From positions 111,293-175,292 of the forward strand of contig NZ_FQUX01000010.1 in NCBI RefSeq assembly GCF_900129275.1: a stretch of DNA of 64,000 nt, written 5' to 3'. Below, in pieces: positions 53,900 through 62,804 of this stretch. The stretch comes from Arenibacter palladensis (GTDB lineage: Bacteria; Bacteroidota; Bacteroidia; Flavobacteriales; Flavobacteriaceae). Every line of letters begins with the position of its first letter. Positions within the stretch are counted from its first letter, which is position 1. The notes under the pieces are model-generated. The model worked only from the letters and a program-made list of their open reading frames with translations, was not told the origin of the DNA and did not search any database. The translations under genes and the position numbers were made by a program.

Positions 53900-54787
53900 T
53901 TATTGGAATTCTATGGGGACTTTATTTCGGTGTTTCCAACGTTTATGGGTCCAAAGGTAGTACTCAGGTTTTTCCCGTATCTGATCTTCGGTCAACCTTA
54001 GAAATTGATCCGTAATTTGATGCTTTTTGGTCTTACTGCCGGCAGTGGTAATTGGGATGAATTCTGCTTGGTAATACCCCCTTTTTACTTTAGAGACCTT
54101 AAGGAAGACTACCGCTAGATCCAATTTCCTGGCCATGCTCTCTGGTCCATTAAAAATGGGAACCTTAACACCCATAAATTCAGTCCAATATTGTGCTCTT
54201 TTTACTTGGGGAGATTGGTCGCTCACCATGCCATAGGCAGATATTACCCCATTTTGGACATTCCTGTACACCGTCTTTACAGTTTCTTGTTGGGTGATCA
54301 GGGTGGTGTTCCATTTGGCCCTTATCTTTTTTATCAGATCGTCAAAATAAGAATTTCCTATTTTTTGATACACCGCATACCCTTTCGCATTTACATAATT
54401 ATTAATGCTCACGTTCCATTCCCAATTGGCATAATGGGAACATACGATAAGAACGCTTTTCTCTTTAACAATGTCTTGAAGAACTTCAATATTGATGATC
54501 TTATAACGCTCCTTGAGTTCCTCTTTTGATAGATTTAAAGTCTTGACCATTTCCAGGAACATATCGCACATATGGCGGTAGAAGGCCTTTTGAATCTTTT
54601 TTATCTCTTCTTCAGACTTATCCGGAAAGGACCGAGAAAGATTTTCGAATACGACTCTTTTGCGGTAGCCAACAACATAGAAAAGTACAAAAAAGACAAA
54701 GTCCGAAAAAAAATAAAAAAGTCTAAATGGTAATATGGAAATATGCCATAGGAGGGGGTAAACTAGAATATAGACAAGAAACTGCAT
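53900..54787 (-). CDS. LpxL/HtrB-type lipid A acyltransferase
   Basis: A 295-residue inner-membrane acyltransferase of the LpxL/LpxM family, adding a secondary acyl chain to lipid A or a related lipid. The start is set at MQFLVYILVYPLLW; the earlier ATG at 54847 would run over the divergent promoter and into the rhomboid gene. The N-terminal hydrophobic segment is at about 3-40. The catalytic HX4E motif is in CSHYANWEW, followed by the SDQSP segment near 195 and FNGPESMARK near 218. It ends WTHKRWKHRN, a typical C-terminus. Divergent from the rhomboid gene. Confidence 0.9.
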   Translation of the reverse strand: MQFLVYILVYPLLWHISILPFRLFYFFSDFVFFVLFYVVGYRKRVVFENLSRSFPDKSEEEIKKIQKAFYRHMCDMFLEMVKTLNLSKEELKERYKIINIEVLQDIVKEKSVLIVCSHYANWEWNVSINNYVNAKGYAVYQKIGNSYFDDLIKKIRAKWNTTLITQQETVKTVYRNVQNGVISAYGMVSDQSPQVKRAQYWTEFMGVKVPIFNGPESMARKLDLAVVFLKVSKVKRGYYQAEFIPITTAGSKTKKHQITDQFLRLTEDQIREKPEYYLWTHKRWKHRNKVPIEFQ

Positions 54788-54803
54788 GCAGATATAATTA
54801 AGG

Positions 54804-54821
54804 CAAATATAGCTATATTTG
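54804..54821. promoter_or_regulatory. Palindromic divergent promoter (two -7 elements)
   Basis: CAAATATAGCTATATTTG is a perfect 18-bp palindrome. Read rightward it gives the -7 box TATATTTG (54814-54821), 24 bp before the rhomboid ATG at 54846. Read leftward it gives the same box (54804-54811), 16 bp before the acyltransferase ATG at 54787. The two boxes abut with 2 bp between them, so RNA polymerase could use only one direction at a time. Confidence 0.6.
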
Positions 54822-54845
54822 AACCCAAAAATAATAGTTTTCTTC

Positions 54846-55496
54846 ATGAATAACCTTCATCTTGCTACCATTGCCATTATGGCTGCCAATATCCTTGCCT
54901 CCCTAAAGGGATTTAATAACCATACCTTCTTTGAACGCTATAAGTTTGGTGTAGGTGCTATTCAGGCAGGCCAGAAGGATAGGATGGTTACTTCGGGTTT
55001 TTTACATGTAGACCTCTCCCATCTATTCTTTAATATGTTTACCCTATACTTTTTTGCGGATGTGGTCATTGATTGGTTTGGTCCCGGTAAATTCATTATC
55101 CTTTATTTTATTAGCCTTGTTGCCGGTAGTTTGTTGGCATTGTACTTTCATAAGAACGAGCCTTATTACAGTGCGGTAGGGGCAAGTGGGGCAGTCACTG
55201 GTATATTGTATTCGGCCATCCTACTTGAGCCTGGGATGCGATTGGGAATTATGTTCATCCCTATTCCATTGCCGGCTTACGTATTGGGAATCCTTTATTT
55301 GTTTTATTCTATCTACGGAATGAAAACTAGATTGGGGAATATTGGTCACACTGCGCACTTTGGAGGTGCTATTGGAGGGTATGTAGTAACCCTATTTTTT
55401 AAGCCCGATCTACTTGTTACGGACACACTAATGGTGCTTTTATTGGCTTTGCCCATTGTGCTTCTTTTTGTCCTCGGGAAAATGGGCAAAATATAA
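54846..55496 (+). CDS. Rhomboid family intramembrane serine protease
   Basis: A 216-residue membrane protease with about six transmembrane segments. The catalytic Ser is in the GASGAVTG motif near residue 116, and the paired His is in GHTAHFGGAIGG near 169. HVDLSHLFFNMFTLYFFADVV in pieces carries the conserved HxxxN motif near 57. The start is set at MNNLHLATIAIM, because the earlier ATG at 54819 lies within the promoter palindrome. Substrates are unknown. Confidence 0.92.
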   Translation: MNNLHLATIAIMAANILASLKGFNNHTFFERYKFGVGAIQAGQKDRMVTSGFLHVDLSHLFFNMFTLYFFADVVIDWFGPGKFIILYFISLVAGSLLALYFHKNEPYYSAVGASGAVTGILYSAILLEPGMRLGIMFIPIPLPAYVLGILYLFYSIYGMKTRLGNIGHTAHFGGAIGGYVVTLFFKPDLLVTDTLMVLLLALPIVLLFVLGKMGKI

Positions 55497-55607
55497 GACC
55501 GCGCAAATTTTTCACCGGAAAATGGGCTAGGTTTTCATTTAGGACTTTAGTCTAGTAGCATTTCCAGTGCAATCAAAATGTTTTTGAAACAATTACAGGT
55601 ATAAAAC

Positions 55608-55645
55608 AAAAAAAGGCTCGTAAATTATTTTACAAGCCTTTTTTT
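55608..55645. terminator. Bidirectional intrinsic terminator
   Basis: An A-rich, 16-bp imperfect stem (AAAAAAAGGCT...GTAAA with TTTAC...AGCCTTTTTTT, one C-A mismatch, loop of about 5) sits between the convergent rhomboid (plus) and TlpA-like (minus) genes. It has a T-run on both strands and can serve both. Confidence 0.82.
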
Positions 55646-55664
55646 ATGAATTTGTGGAACTTTG

Positions 55665-56795
55665 TTATTGCAATAGTTCTGAAATTTTCGACTCCAATTC
55701 AGGGCCTCTTAGGTTTTTTGCTACTATTACCCCGTTTTCATCAAGGATAAAGGTGGCAGGAATGGCCTCTACATTGTAAAGTTTGGCCACGGCATCGTTG
55801 AAATAATCCAGACTGGAAATATGGTTCCAGCTCAGTTGGTCATCTGCAATCGCTTTTTTCCAATCTTCTTCCTTTCTATCCAAGGAAACTCCGATTATAT
55901 TAAGTCCTTTGGAGTGGTACTTGTTGTAGATCTTAACCACATTGGGGTTTTCAACCCTACAAGGCTTGCACCAAGCGGCCCAAAAATCGATGATGGTCAC
56001 TTTGCCCATTGCCTCTTTTAGGGATAATTCCTTGCCGTCTGGGGTAGGTCCCGAAAAGTCGGGTGCAGTGGCGCCTATTGCGGTACTCTTGCCTTTTTCT
56101 TCCCTAGCTTTGGCTGCTTCCAAACTTTTTAGGATGTTTTTGGCGGGCAGGGTTTCCTTTATCTCTGGAGTTAAGGCATCGTACATTTTCTGCGCTTCCT
56201 CGCTCTCCACCATTCTTGTATTAAGTCCTTTTTCTATCAACAAAGCGGAAATTAGACCATTGGGATTGTTCTTGATGAAGTCCAATTCAAAATTCTTATA
56301 TTCTTCTTGAAGTTCGGCAAACTCGTCTCGCAAGGAGTTAACGGTAGCTTCGTTTCCACTCATATTGGCGTTTTGCATATCCCTTTGGATAGACATTGCC
56401 TGATCGGACAAGGCTCTTGATTCATTTAGATAATTAAAGAAAATATCATTTTGCTCAGTACCTTTTACCTTGGCAAAATTTAAACTGTCCTTCTGGGCAC
56501 TAAGTTCTATTTCACCTTTCTCGGCAACAACCGGGGTGTAGCCTTGAACTTTATCAACAAAAACATATATTAGATCAGGTGAATCAGCGGGACCGCTAAT
56601 GGTAAACTTACCGTTTTCAACAGTGGTGGTGTCAATATCATATGGCTGATTTTTTTCATCAATCTTTCTTATAAATATTTGGGTACCGTTTTCCACATCC
56701 CCGGTTAAAGTTCCGTTCAATACAAAACCTTCGGGTTTACTGTTGCATGCTACAACTCCTACAATTACGGTAAGCGATAATAATATTTTTTTCAT
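55665..56795 (-). CDS. TlpA-like thioredoxin-fold lipoprotein with DUF4369 domain
   Basis: A 376-residue lipoprotein (lipobox Cys in VGVVAC at residue 17). An N-terminal DUF4369-type beta domain (about 25-120) is followed by a helical linker with coiled-coil character (about 120-235). The C-terminal AhpC/TSA-thioredoxin domain is at about 245-376, with the redox pair C276-K-P-C279 and the cis-proline in EAIPATFILD. Such proteins reduce disulfides or help cytochrome or other protein maturation in the periplasm. A -7 box TACATTTG (minus strand, 56819-56826) lies 23 bp before the start. Confidence 0.92.
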   Translation of the reverse strand: MKKILLSLTVIVGVVACNSKPEGFVLNGTLTGDVENGTQIFIRKIDEKNQPYDIDTTTVENGKFTISGPADSPDLIYVFVDKVQGYTPVVAEKGEIELSAQKDSLNFAKVKGTEQNDIFFNYLNESRALSDQAMSIQRDMQNANMSGNEATVNSLRDEFAELQEEYKNFELDFIKNNPNGLISALLIEKGLNTRMVESEEAQKMYDALTPEIKETLPAKNILKSLEAAKAREEKGKSTAIGATAPDFSGPTPDGKELSLKEAMGKVTIIDFWAAWCKPCRVENPNVVKIYNKYHSKGLNIIGVSLDRKEEDWKKAIADDQLSWNHISSLDYFNDAVAKLYNVEAIPATFILDENGVIVAKNLRGPELESKISELLQ

Positions 56796-56818
56796 TGCTG
56801 TTTTCTTTTTAATTGCCG

Positions 56819-56826
56819 CAAATGTA
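56819..56826 (-). promoter_or_regulatory. Candidate -7 element TACATTTG for the TlpA-like gene
   Basis: Plus-strand CAAATGTA reads TACATTTG on the minus strand, a full TAnnTTTG match 23 bp upstream of the start codon at 56795. No -33 TTG is evident. Confidence 0.5.
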
Positions 56827-56841
56827 CTTATATATAAGTAA

Positions 56842-56878
56842 TAAAAAAAGCCATAAATGCTACAAGAACATTCATGGC
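56842..56878 (-). terminator. Intrinsic terminator of the outer membrane protein gene
   Basis: On the minus strand GCCATGAATG pairs with CATTTATGGC (one mismatch) and is followed by a run of seven T. It lies 28 bp past the stop codon at 56907. Confidence 0.7.
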
Positions 56879-56906
56879 CGAATAAAATAGTAATTCGTTA
56901 TTTATA

Positions 56907-57416
56907 TTAAAACTGATAGCGAATTCCCAAGGCGATATCGAAATCAAAATTATCAGAGAAATCTTTATAGCCCACAATGCCTATTTCGGGTCTAAAATCC
57001 AACGAAATCAGCAGGGGAATGTCAAAGTTGTATTCAATACCTATATCTCCGGCCGCCAAAACAAAAAGGCCGCCATCGGGCGTATAATAACCACCATTGC
57101 CATTGGGCCTGGAAGCGAAATCCACACTTCCTAAACCACCACCGGCACCGTAGTACCAATTGAAATTTCCGTCCAAGGGCCTAACCCATTGGTAAAGTGC
57201 CGTTAATTTAAAGGCATCGAAATATCTACTATCGCGCCATCCGAGGTTGGCTTCCAATCTGTTGTCACGGTCCAAAGACTTCTGATACGAAATTTCTGCA
57301 CCAAAACCATCACTGTCCCCCAAACGGAGACCTATGGCGTGATCGGATATTTCCTGGGCATTCATGGAGAACCAGGAACAGAACATAAATAGGGTAAATA
57401 ATTTTAAAATTTTCAT
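56907..57416 (-). CDS. Small outer membrane beta-barrel protein
   Basis: A 169-residue protein. The start is set at MKILKLFTLFMFCSWFSMNAQ, a clear signal peptide; the first in-frame ATG at 57473 adds 19 residues ahead of it. The mature part has alternating amphipathic strands rich in Gly and aromatics (NFNWYYGAGGGLGSVD, GIEYNFDIPLLISLDFRPEIG) and ends IALGIRYQF with the C-terminal aromatic typical of outer membrane barrels, probably eight strands. Function is not readable; pore, adhesin or structural roles are all possible. Confidence 0.82.
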   Translation of the reverse strand: MKILKLFTLFMFCSWFSMNAQEISDHAIGLRLGDSDGFGAEISYQKSLDRDNRLEANLGWRDSRYFDAFKLTALYQWVRPLDGNFNWYYGAGGGLGSVDFASRPNGNGGYYTPDGGLFVLAAGDIGIEYNFDIPLLISLDFRPEIGIVGYKDFSDNFDFDIALGIRYQF

Positions 57417-57519
57417 AAGTGTTCTAAAGTTAATTAATGTAAAAATTAAAAATTCATTATTAATCTGAAACAATAAAACTTAATTTAGTGCCCAAAATTG
57501 TTTTGAGTTGGATAAAAAT

Positions 57520-60420
57520 ATGCTAAATAAATTAAAGGATGATTTAGAGGGCGATTTGTTTGTAGACAAATTAATGACCACCCTATATTCCACCGATGCT
57601 TCCGTATATAGAAAAATGCCAATGGCAGTGGCTTACCCGAAGACCGAAGAGGATATTAAAAAACTAATTCTATTTGCCGGGGAACACAAAATAGGTTTAA
57701 TTCCTCGAACAGCAGGAACCTCCCTTGCCGGACAATGTGTTGGGGAAGGTATAGTAGTGGATGTCTCCAAAAATTTCACCAAGATACTTTCCGTTGATGT
57801 AGACAAAAAGCAGGTAACCGTTCAACCTGGGGTCATCCGAGACGAGTTAAACCTTTATTTGGAACCATATGGCCTATTTTTTGGACCAAACACCTCTACT
57901 TCCAACCGTTGTATGATTGGCGGAATGGTCGGGAACAATTCCTCTGGAACTACCTCTATACAATACGGGGTTACCCGTGATCAGGTCGTTTCCTTACAGA
58001 CGTATTTGTCCGATGGTAGTAAGGTAGAATTCAGGGATCTGTCCTTGAACGAATTTCTGGGCAAAATGTCCTTGGACAATTTTGAAGGAAAAATTTATAA
58101 CAACATACATAAGGAATTAAGTAATAAGGAAATACAGGCGGAAATTTTAAAGGAATTTCCAAAGCCACAGATCCATAGGCGCAATACCGGTTACGCTGTG
58201 GATGAGTTGCTCAAGAACAATATTTTTGGTGATAGTCCCCAAAACATTAACTTATGTAAATTGTTGAGCGGAAGTGAAGGCACCTTGGCCTTTACTACGG
58301 AAATAGTACTGCAATTGACCGAGTTGCCTCCTAAACTTTCTGGAATGGTGGTAACCCATTACAAAACTTTGGAAGATTGTTTGTTGGATGTAGCGCCCCT
58401 TATGACCCACAATCTGCATACCTGCGAAATGATGGACAAGGTTATTTTGGATTGCACCAAAAATAACCGGACCCAATTGGAGAACAGATTTTTTGTGGAA
58501 GGCGATCCTGCGGCATTGTTAATGTTGGAGGTTAAAGCGGATACCGAAGAGGACTTGGACAAACAGCTTCAGCATTTATTGGAGACCGTTAAAAAGTCTG
58601 GTTTGAGCTATGCCAGCCCTATATTGAAGTTGGCCGATGTGAATAAGGCCATTGAACTCAGAAAGGCCGGACTGGGTCTTCTTGGAAATATAGTCGGGGA
58701 CCGTAAAGCGGTTGCCTGCATAGAGGATACTGCAGTGGCGTTGGAGGATCTAAAGGACTTTATAGGGGAATTCAGCCAAATAATGAAGGATTATAAGCAA
58801 GATGCGGTATACTATGCCCATGCAGGGGCAGGGGAGCTGCATTTAAGGCCAATCCTGAATTTAAAGAAATCTGCAGATGTGGCCTTGTTCAGGTCCATTA
58901 CTACGGATGTGGCCAAACTTACCAAAAAGTATCAGGGATCCTTTAGCGGGGAACATGGCGATGGCATTGTAAGGGCGGAGTTTATCCCTTTGATGATAGG
59001 CCAGAAAAATTATGAGCTGATAAAGCGGGTAAAGACCTATTTTGATCCCCATAATATTTTTAACCCAGGGAAAATTGTGGATGCCTATCCCATGGATGAA
59101 TCACTGAGGTATGAAATTGACCGCGAAGAACCGGAAATTGAAACCTTGATGGATTTCTCCGATAGTGAAGGTATTCTAAAGGCGGCCGAAAAATGTAATG
59201 GTAGCGGGGATTGTAGAAAAACGCATTTGGTATCTGGGGCTATGTGCCCAAGTTACCATGCCACAAAGAATGAAAAGGATACTACAAGGGGCCGTGCCAA
59301 CACCCTGCGCGAATTTTTGACTTCTTCGGAAAAGTCGAATAAGTTTAACAATAAAGAGCTCAAAGAAGTTTTTGACCTTTGCTTAAGTTGTAAGGCCTGT
59401 TCCAGTGAATGTCCCAGTAATGTGGATGTGGCCACACTTAAAGCAGAGTTTTTATATCAATATCAGGAGGAAAACGGATATCCCTTGAGGGCAAAACTTT
59501 TCGCCTATAATACCAAGTTGAATAAATTGGGAAGCAGCATGGCAGGTATTACCAATGCCATGTACGATTCCAAAATATTGGGCGGATTGCTTAAAAAGTC
59601 GGTCGGCGTTGCCGAGCAACGAAGTTTGCCAAAAGTCTTTAAGTTCGATTTTGATAAGGAGCTTCAAAGGGTTAAGGGTCAGGTTGTTGCTACCAAGTCC
59701 AAAGTTGTGTTGTATATAGATGAATTTACCAATTACTTGGATGTTGAACTGGGTAGGGATGCTATTGAAGTACTGACGCGACTGGGCTATGAGGTGGAAC
59801 TTTTTTATGCAGAAAGTGGAAGGACCTATATTTCCAAAGGATTTTTAAAACAGGCCAAACAATTGGCCATTAAAAATGTGGATAAACTTTCGCAGCTAAC
59901 GGATAAAGGACTTCCAATCATTGGGTTGGAACCTTCCGCTATACTTACGTTTAGGGATGAATACAAACGATTTGGCTTTGATAAAAAGAAGATGGATTCC
60001 GTTGCTGCCAATTCATTTTTGATAGAAGAATTTTTGGCCAAGGAAATTCAATTGGGGGTCATATCATCGGATCTATTTACAAACGAGCCTAAGACCGTAA
60101 AGATTCACACACATTGCCATCAGAAGTCTATATCCAACCAAAAGGTAACCTTTGATATCTTGAATCTTCCAAAGAATTATACGGTTTCTATTATTAGTTC
60201 CGGATGTTGTGGTATGGCAGGGTCCTTTGGGTATGAAAAGGAGCATTATGAGGTAAGTATGCAGGTGGGGGAGCTAAAGTTGTTCCCGGCCGTTAGGAAG
60301 TCCGCAGAGGATGTGATCATCGCCGCCAATGGAACAAGCTGTAGGCATCAAATCTTTGATGGTACCCAAAGGAAGGCGGTGCACCCTATTACCGTTTTGA
60401 AGGAGGCGCTAATTGCTTAG
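57520..60420 (+). CDS. FAD-linked oxidase fused to Fe-S/CCG domains (D-lactate/glycolate dehydrogenase type)
   Basis: A 966-residue membrane-associated oxidoreductase that joins a GlcD-like FAD oxidase to a GlpC/LutA-like Fe-S protein. The FAD-binding part (about 35-210) has PRTAGTSLAGQCVG and NNSSGTTSIQYG; the FAD C-terminal domain follows to about 525 (YAHAGAGELHLRP, SGEHGDGIVRAEF). Two 4Fe-4S motifs come next (CNGSGDCRKTHLVSGAMCP and CLSCKACSSECP), then CCG-type segments (HTHCHQKS, SGCCGMAGSFGYEKEHY). It likely oxidises D-lactate or another 2-hydroxy acid and passes electrons to quinone. ATG 57520 is preferred over the TTG at 57508. Confidence 0.9.
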   Translation: MLNKLKDDLEGDLFVDKLMTTLYSTDASVYRKMPMAVAYPKTEEDIKKLILFAGEHKIGLIPRTAGTSLAGQCVGEGIVVDVSKNFTKILSVDVDKKQVTVQPGVIRDELNLYLEPYGLFFGPNTSTSNRCMIGGMVGNNSSGTTSIQYGVTRDQVVSLQTYLSDGSKVEFRDLSLNEFLGKMSLDNFEGKIYNNIHKELSNKEIQAEILKEFPKPQIHRRNTGYAVDELLKNNIFGDSPQNINLCKLLSGSEGTLAFTTEIVLQLTELPPKLSGMVVTHYKTLEDCLLDVAPLMTHNLHTCEMMDKVILDCTKNNRTQLENRFFVEGDPAALLMLEVKADTEEDLDKQLQHLLETVKKSGLSYASPILKLADVNKAIELRKAGLGLLGNIVGDRKAVACIEDTAVALEDLKDFIGEFSQIMKDYKQDAVYYAHAGAGELHLRPILNLKKSADVALFRSITTDVAKLTKKYQGSFSGEHGDGIVRAEFIPLMIGQKNYELIKRVKTYFDPHNIFNPGKIVDAYPMDESLRYEIDREEPEIETLMDFSDSEGILKAAEKCNGSGDCRKTHLVSGAMCPSYHATKNEKDTTRGRANTLREFLTSSEKSNKFNNKELKEVFDLCLSCKACSSECPSNVDVATLKAEFLYQYQEENGYPLRAKLFAYNTKLNKLGSSMAGITNAMYDSKILGGLLKKSVGVAEQRSLPKVFKFDFDKELQRVKGQVVATKSKVVLYIDEFTNYLDVELGRDAIEVLTRLGYEVELFYAESGRTYISKGFLKQAKQLAIKNVDKLSQLTDKGLPIIGLEPSAILTFRDEYKRFGFDKKKMDSVAANSFLIEEFLAKEIQLGVISSDLFTNEPKTVKIHTHCHQKSISNQKVTFDILNLPKNYTVSIISSGCCGMAGSFGYEKEHYEVSMQVGELKLFPAVRKSAEDVIIAANGTSCRHQIFDGTQRKAVHPITVLKEALIA

Positions 60421-60485
60421 TTGTATCTTATTTGGTTAGCGAAAGATTTGACCTTTTCAATTTTTTATAACAAACAAATAAATTT

Positions 60486-60528
60486 AGCCCTGTACAATAC
60501 TTCCAACAGTTATTGGCCAGGGTTTTTT
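60486..60528 (+). terminator. Weak intrinsic terminator of the FAD/Fe-S gene
   Basis: AGCCCTG (60486-60492) pairs with CAGGGT (60518-60523), followed by six T. An inner CCAA/TTGG hairpin lies in the loop. The stem is short, so confidence is moderate. Confidence 0.42.
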
Positions 60529-60586
60529 GGTGTTTTGTTAACAGTGGTCATAAGATTATAAGGGTAGGCCAGTATAAGGGATAGAT

Positions 60587-61447
60587 TTAGATTTTTGCTT
60601 TTTTGGATGTTTTTTTAGGAGGCATAACGGTTATGGATGTGGCGGCCAGTAATTCGTGAATGTCCATGCCCTTAAGTTCTTCATCAGCAAAGAAGGGGGA
60701 CAGTTTGTCCGCACTATATCTATATATTTTCCAACGTTTAAAGGTGTATTCCAAGGCGGTAAGGTTTTCTACCCAATCCCCGGAATTTAAATAGGTGCAT
60801 TTGCCTTGTTCACTTTCAAACATCTCTTTTTTGGGTTGATGAATATGGCCACAGATAACATAATCGTAGTTCTTGTCTACGGCCAATTCCTTTGCCGTAT
60901 ATTCAAAATTTTCAATAAATCTAACAGCACCCTTTACGCTGTTCTTTATTCTTTTGGATAGGGAATATTTCTCGCGCCCAAGTTTTCCCAGGATCCAATT
61001 AAGGCTTCTGTTGATTAGAATTAAAAGACTGTATCCATGCCTTCCCAGTTTGGCCACCCATTTTGCATTCTGAATGGATATATCAAAAACATCACCGTGA
61101 AAGAACCAGGCCCTTTTACCATTTAATTCTAAGGTCAATTGATCAACAAAATGGATATTTCCCAAAGAGGTACCGCAGAATCTTCTAAGCCTTTCGTCGT
61201 GGTTCCCTACAATGTAATATACTTCGGTACCATTTGTGGCCATTCCCATAATTTTTCTTAGCACTTTTAGGTGCGTAGCAGGGAAATATTTCTTGCTAAA
61301 TTGCCAGATATCAACTATATCGCCGTTGAGTATAAGTGTTTTAGGGTTTATGCTGTTCAAATAGGCCAATAGTTCATCAGCATGGCAACTGAAAGTTCCT
61401 AAATGCACGTCTGAAATAACTACCAATTCTATTTGTCGCTTTTTCAC
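60587..61447 (-). CDS. LpxH-like calcineurin-fold metallophosphoesterase
   Basis: A 286-residue metallophosphoesterase similar to UDP-2,3-diacylglucosamine diphosphatases of lipid A synthesis. The metal ligands appear in order: SDVHLG (DxH) near residue 13, NGDIVDIW (GD) near 41, GNHDE (GNHD) near 82, FFHGDVFD near 116, and CGHIHQP (GHxH) near 197. A helical segment near 130-190 is basic and could meet the membrane. The last 25 residues are Lys-rich. Whether it is the true LpxH or a paralogue with another phosphate ester substrate is not settled. Confidence 0.82.
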   Translation of the reverse strand: MKKRQIELVVISDVHLGTFSCHADELLAYLNSINPKTLILNGDIVDIWQFSKKYFPATHLKVLRKIMGMATNGTEVYYIVGNHDERLRRFCGTSLGNIHFVDQLTLELNGKRAWFFHGDVFDISIQNAKWVAKLGRHGYSLLILINRSLNWILGKLGREKYSLSKRIKNSVKGAVRFIENFEYTAKELAVDKNYDYVICGHIHQPKKEMFESEQGKCTYLNSGDWVENLTALEYTFKRWKIYRYSADKLSPFFADEELKGMDIHELLAATSITVMPPKKTSKKAKI

Positions 61448-61562
61448 GGAGGTGGAATTTTCTCAAATTAAACCTTTGGATTTAAATTAAAAGTGAAGGT
61501 AAAATCAATTTAGGATAAGGAAATAGTTAAGTTTATATTAAGTTGGTCCAATTCTGTTTTTA

Positions 61563-61590
61563 TTTGCAATAAGCAAGGTTTCTATTTTTG
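61563..61590 (+). promoter_or_regulatory. Candidate promoter of aroC
   Basis: A -33 TTTG at 61563-61566 and a -7 box TATTTTTG at 61583-61590 are separated by 16 bp, close to the Bacteroidota arrangement. The predicted leader before the aroC ATG is about 80 nt. Confidence 0.5.
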
Positions 61591-61676
61591 TATCTCTGTT
61601 TTAAGATTTACCTTTGGATCTTTGACTTAAAATGGCCCTTTATACCATTTCATAACTACAAATTTTAACTACAAAC

Positions 61677-62741
61677 ATGGCAGGAAATACTTTTGGAACC
61701 CTTTTTAAACTATCTACGTTTGGAGAATCTCATGGAGTGGCCATTGGTGGCGTACTGGATGGCTGTCCGGCGGGAATTGAATTGAATCTGGATGCCATTC
61801 AGGAAGACCTGGACAGGCGTAAACCTGGTCAGTCGGCCATCGTTACCCAACGCAAGGAGCCGGATACCGTAGAGTTTTACTCTGGGATTTTTGAAGGGAA
61901 GACGACAGGAACACCAATAGGGTTTGCCATACACAATACCAATCAGAAATCACATGATTATTCCCATATAAAGGACTCTTATAGGCCTTCGCATGCCGAT
62001 TATGTGTACGACCAAAAATATGGTTTCAGGGATTATCGCGGAGGAGGAAGAAGTTCGGCGAGGGAAACGGCCAGTAGGGTAGTTGCCGGTGCCATTGCCA
62101 AACAATTCTTGGGAGATATGAAAATAAACGCCTACGTTTCCCAAGTAGGTGAGCTATCCTTGGACAAAAGTTACCAGGAACTCGATTTTTCCCTTATCGA
62201 ATCCAACCCGGTAAGATGTCCGGATACTGCTACTGCCGCTAAAATGGAAGAGTATATAAAAAAAATTAAAAAGGAAGGCGATACCATTGGGGGGGTGATT
62301 ACCTGTGTTATCCAAAATGTTCCCATAGGCTTGGGGGAACCTGTTTTTGATAAGTTACATGCAGAATTGGGTAAAGCTATGCTTTCCATCAATGCCGTTA
62401 AAGGCTTTGAGTATGGTAGCGGATTTGAAGGCGTAAAGATGAAGGGGAGCGCCCATAACGATCAATTTAATACCGACGGTACTACCAAGACCAATCATAG
62501 TGGGGGTATACAAGGAGGTATAAGCAATGGAATGGATATTTACTTCAATGTTGCCTTTAAGCCTGTCGCAACCGTTATTCAAGCCTATGATACCATAGAT
62601 AAGGAAGGGAATAAAGTAAGCACTCAGGGCAAGGGCAGACACGACCCATGTGTAGTGCCTAGAGCAGTGCCAATTGTGGAGGCAATGGCCGCCTTGGTTA
62701 TGGCAGATTATACTTTATTGAATAGGACCATTAAATTATAG
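61677..62741 (+). CDS. aroC: Chorismate synthase
   Basis: Makes chorismate from 5-enolpyruvylshikimate-3-phosphate with reduced FMN, the last step of the shikimate pathway. The 354-residue protein shows the family's signatures in order: [18 protein letters not shown] at the N-terminus, RRKPGQS near residue 48, [20 protein letters not shown] near 118, [10 protein letters not shown] near 280, and [19 protein letters not shown] near 319. Length is normal. It lies alone between the divergent LpxH-like gene and the symporter gene. Confidence 0.97.
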   Translation: MAGNTFGTLFKLSTFGESHGVAIGGVLDGCPAGIELNLDAIQEDLDRRKPGQSAIVTQRKEPDTVEFYSGIFEGKTTGTPIGFAIHNTNQKSHDYSHIKDSYRPSHADYVYDQKYGFRDYRGGGRSSARETASRVVAGAIAKQFLGDMKINAYVSQVGELSLDKSYQELDFSLIESNPVRCPDTATAAKMEEYIKKIKKEGDTIGGVITCVIQNVPIGLGEPVFDKLHAELGKAMLSINAVKGFEYGSGFEGVKMKGSAHNDQFNTDGTTKTNHSGGIQGGISNGMDIYFNVAFKPVATVIQAYDTIDKEGNKVSTQGKGRHDPCVVPRAVPIVEAMAALVMADYTLLNRTIKL

Positions 62742-62776
62742 CCTTATATTTTTTGGTGCTTTAAACCACAAAATGC

Positions 62777-62784
62777 TATCTTTC
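62777..62784 (+). promoter_or_regulatory. Candidate -7 element TATCTTTC of the symporter gene
   Basis: Same 14-base context (aaatgctatctttc) as the element at 24383-24390, 20 bp before the start codon at 62805. One mismatch to TAnnTTTG. Confidence 0.42.
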
Positions 62785-62804
62785 CAATCTAAATCATTGT
62801 TTTT

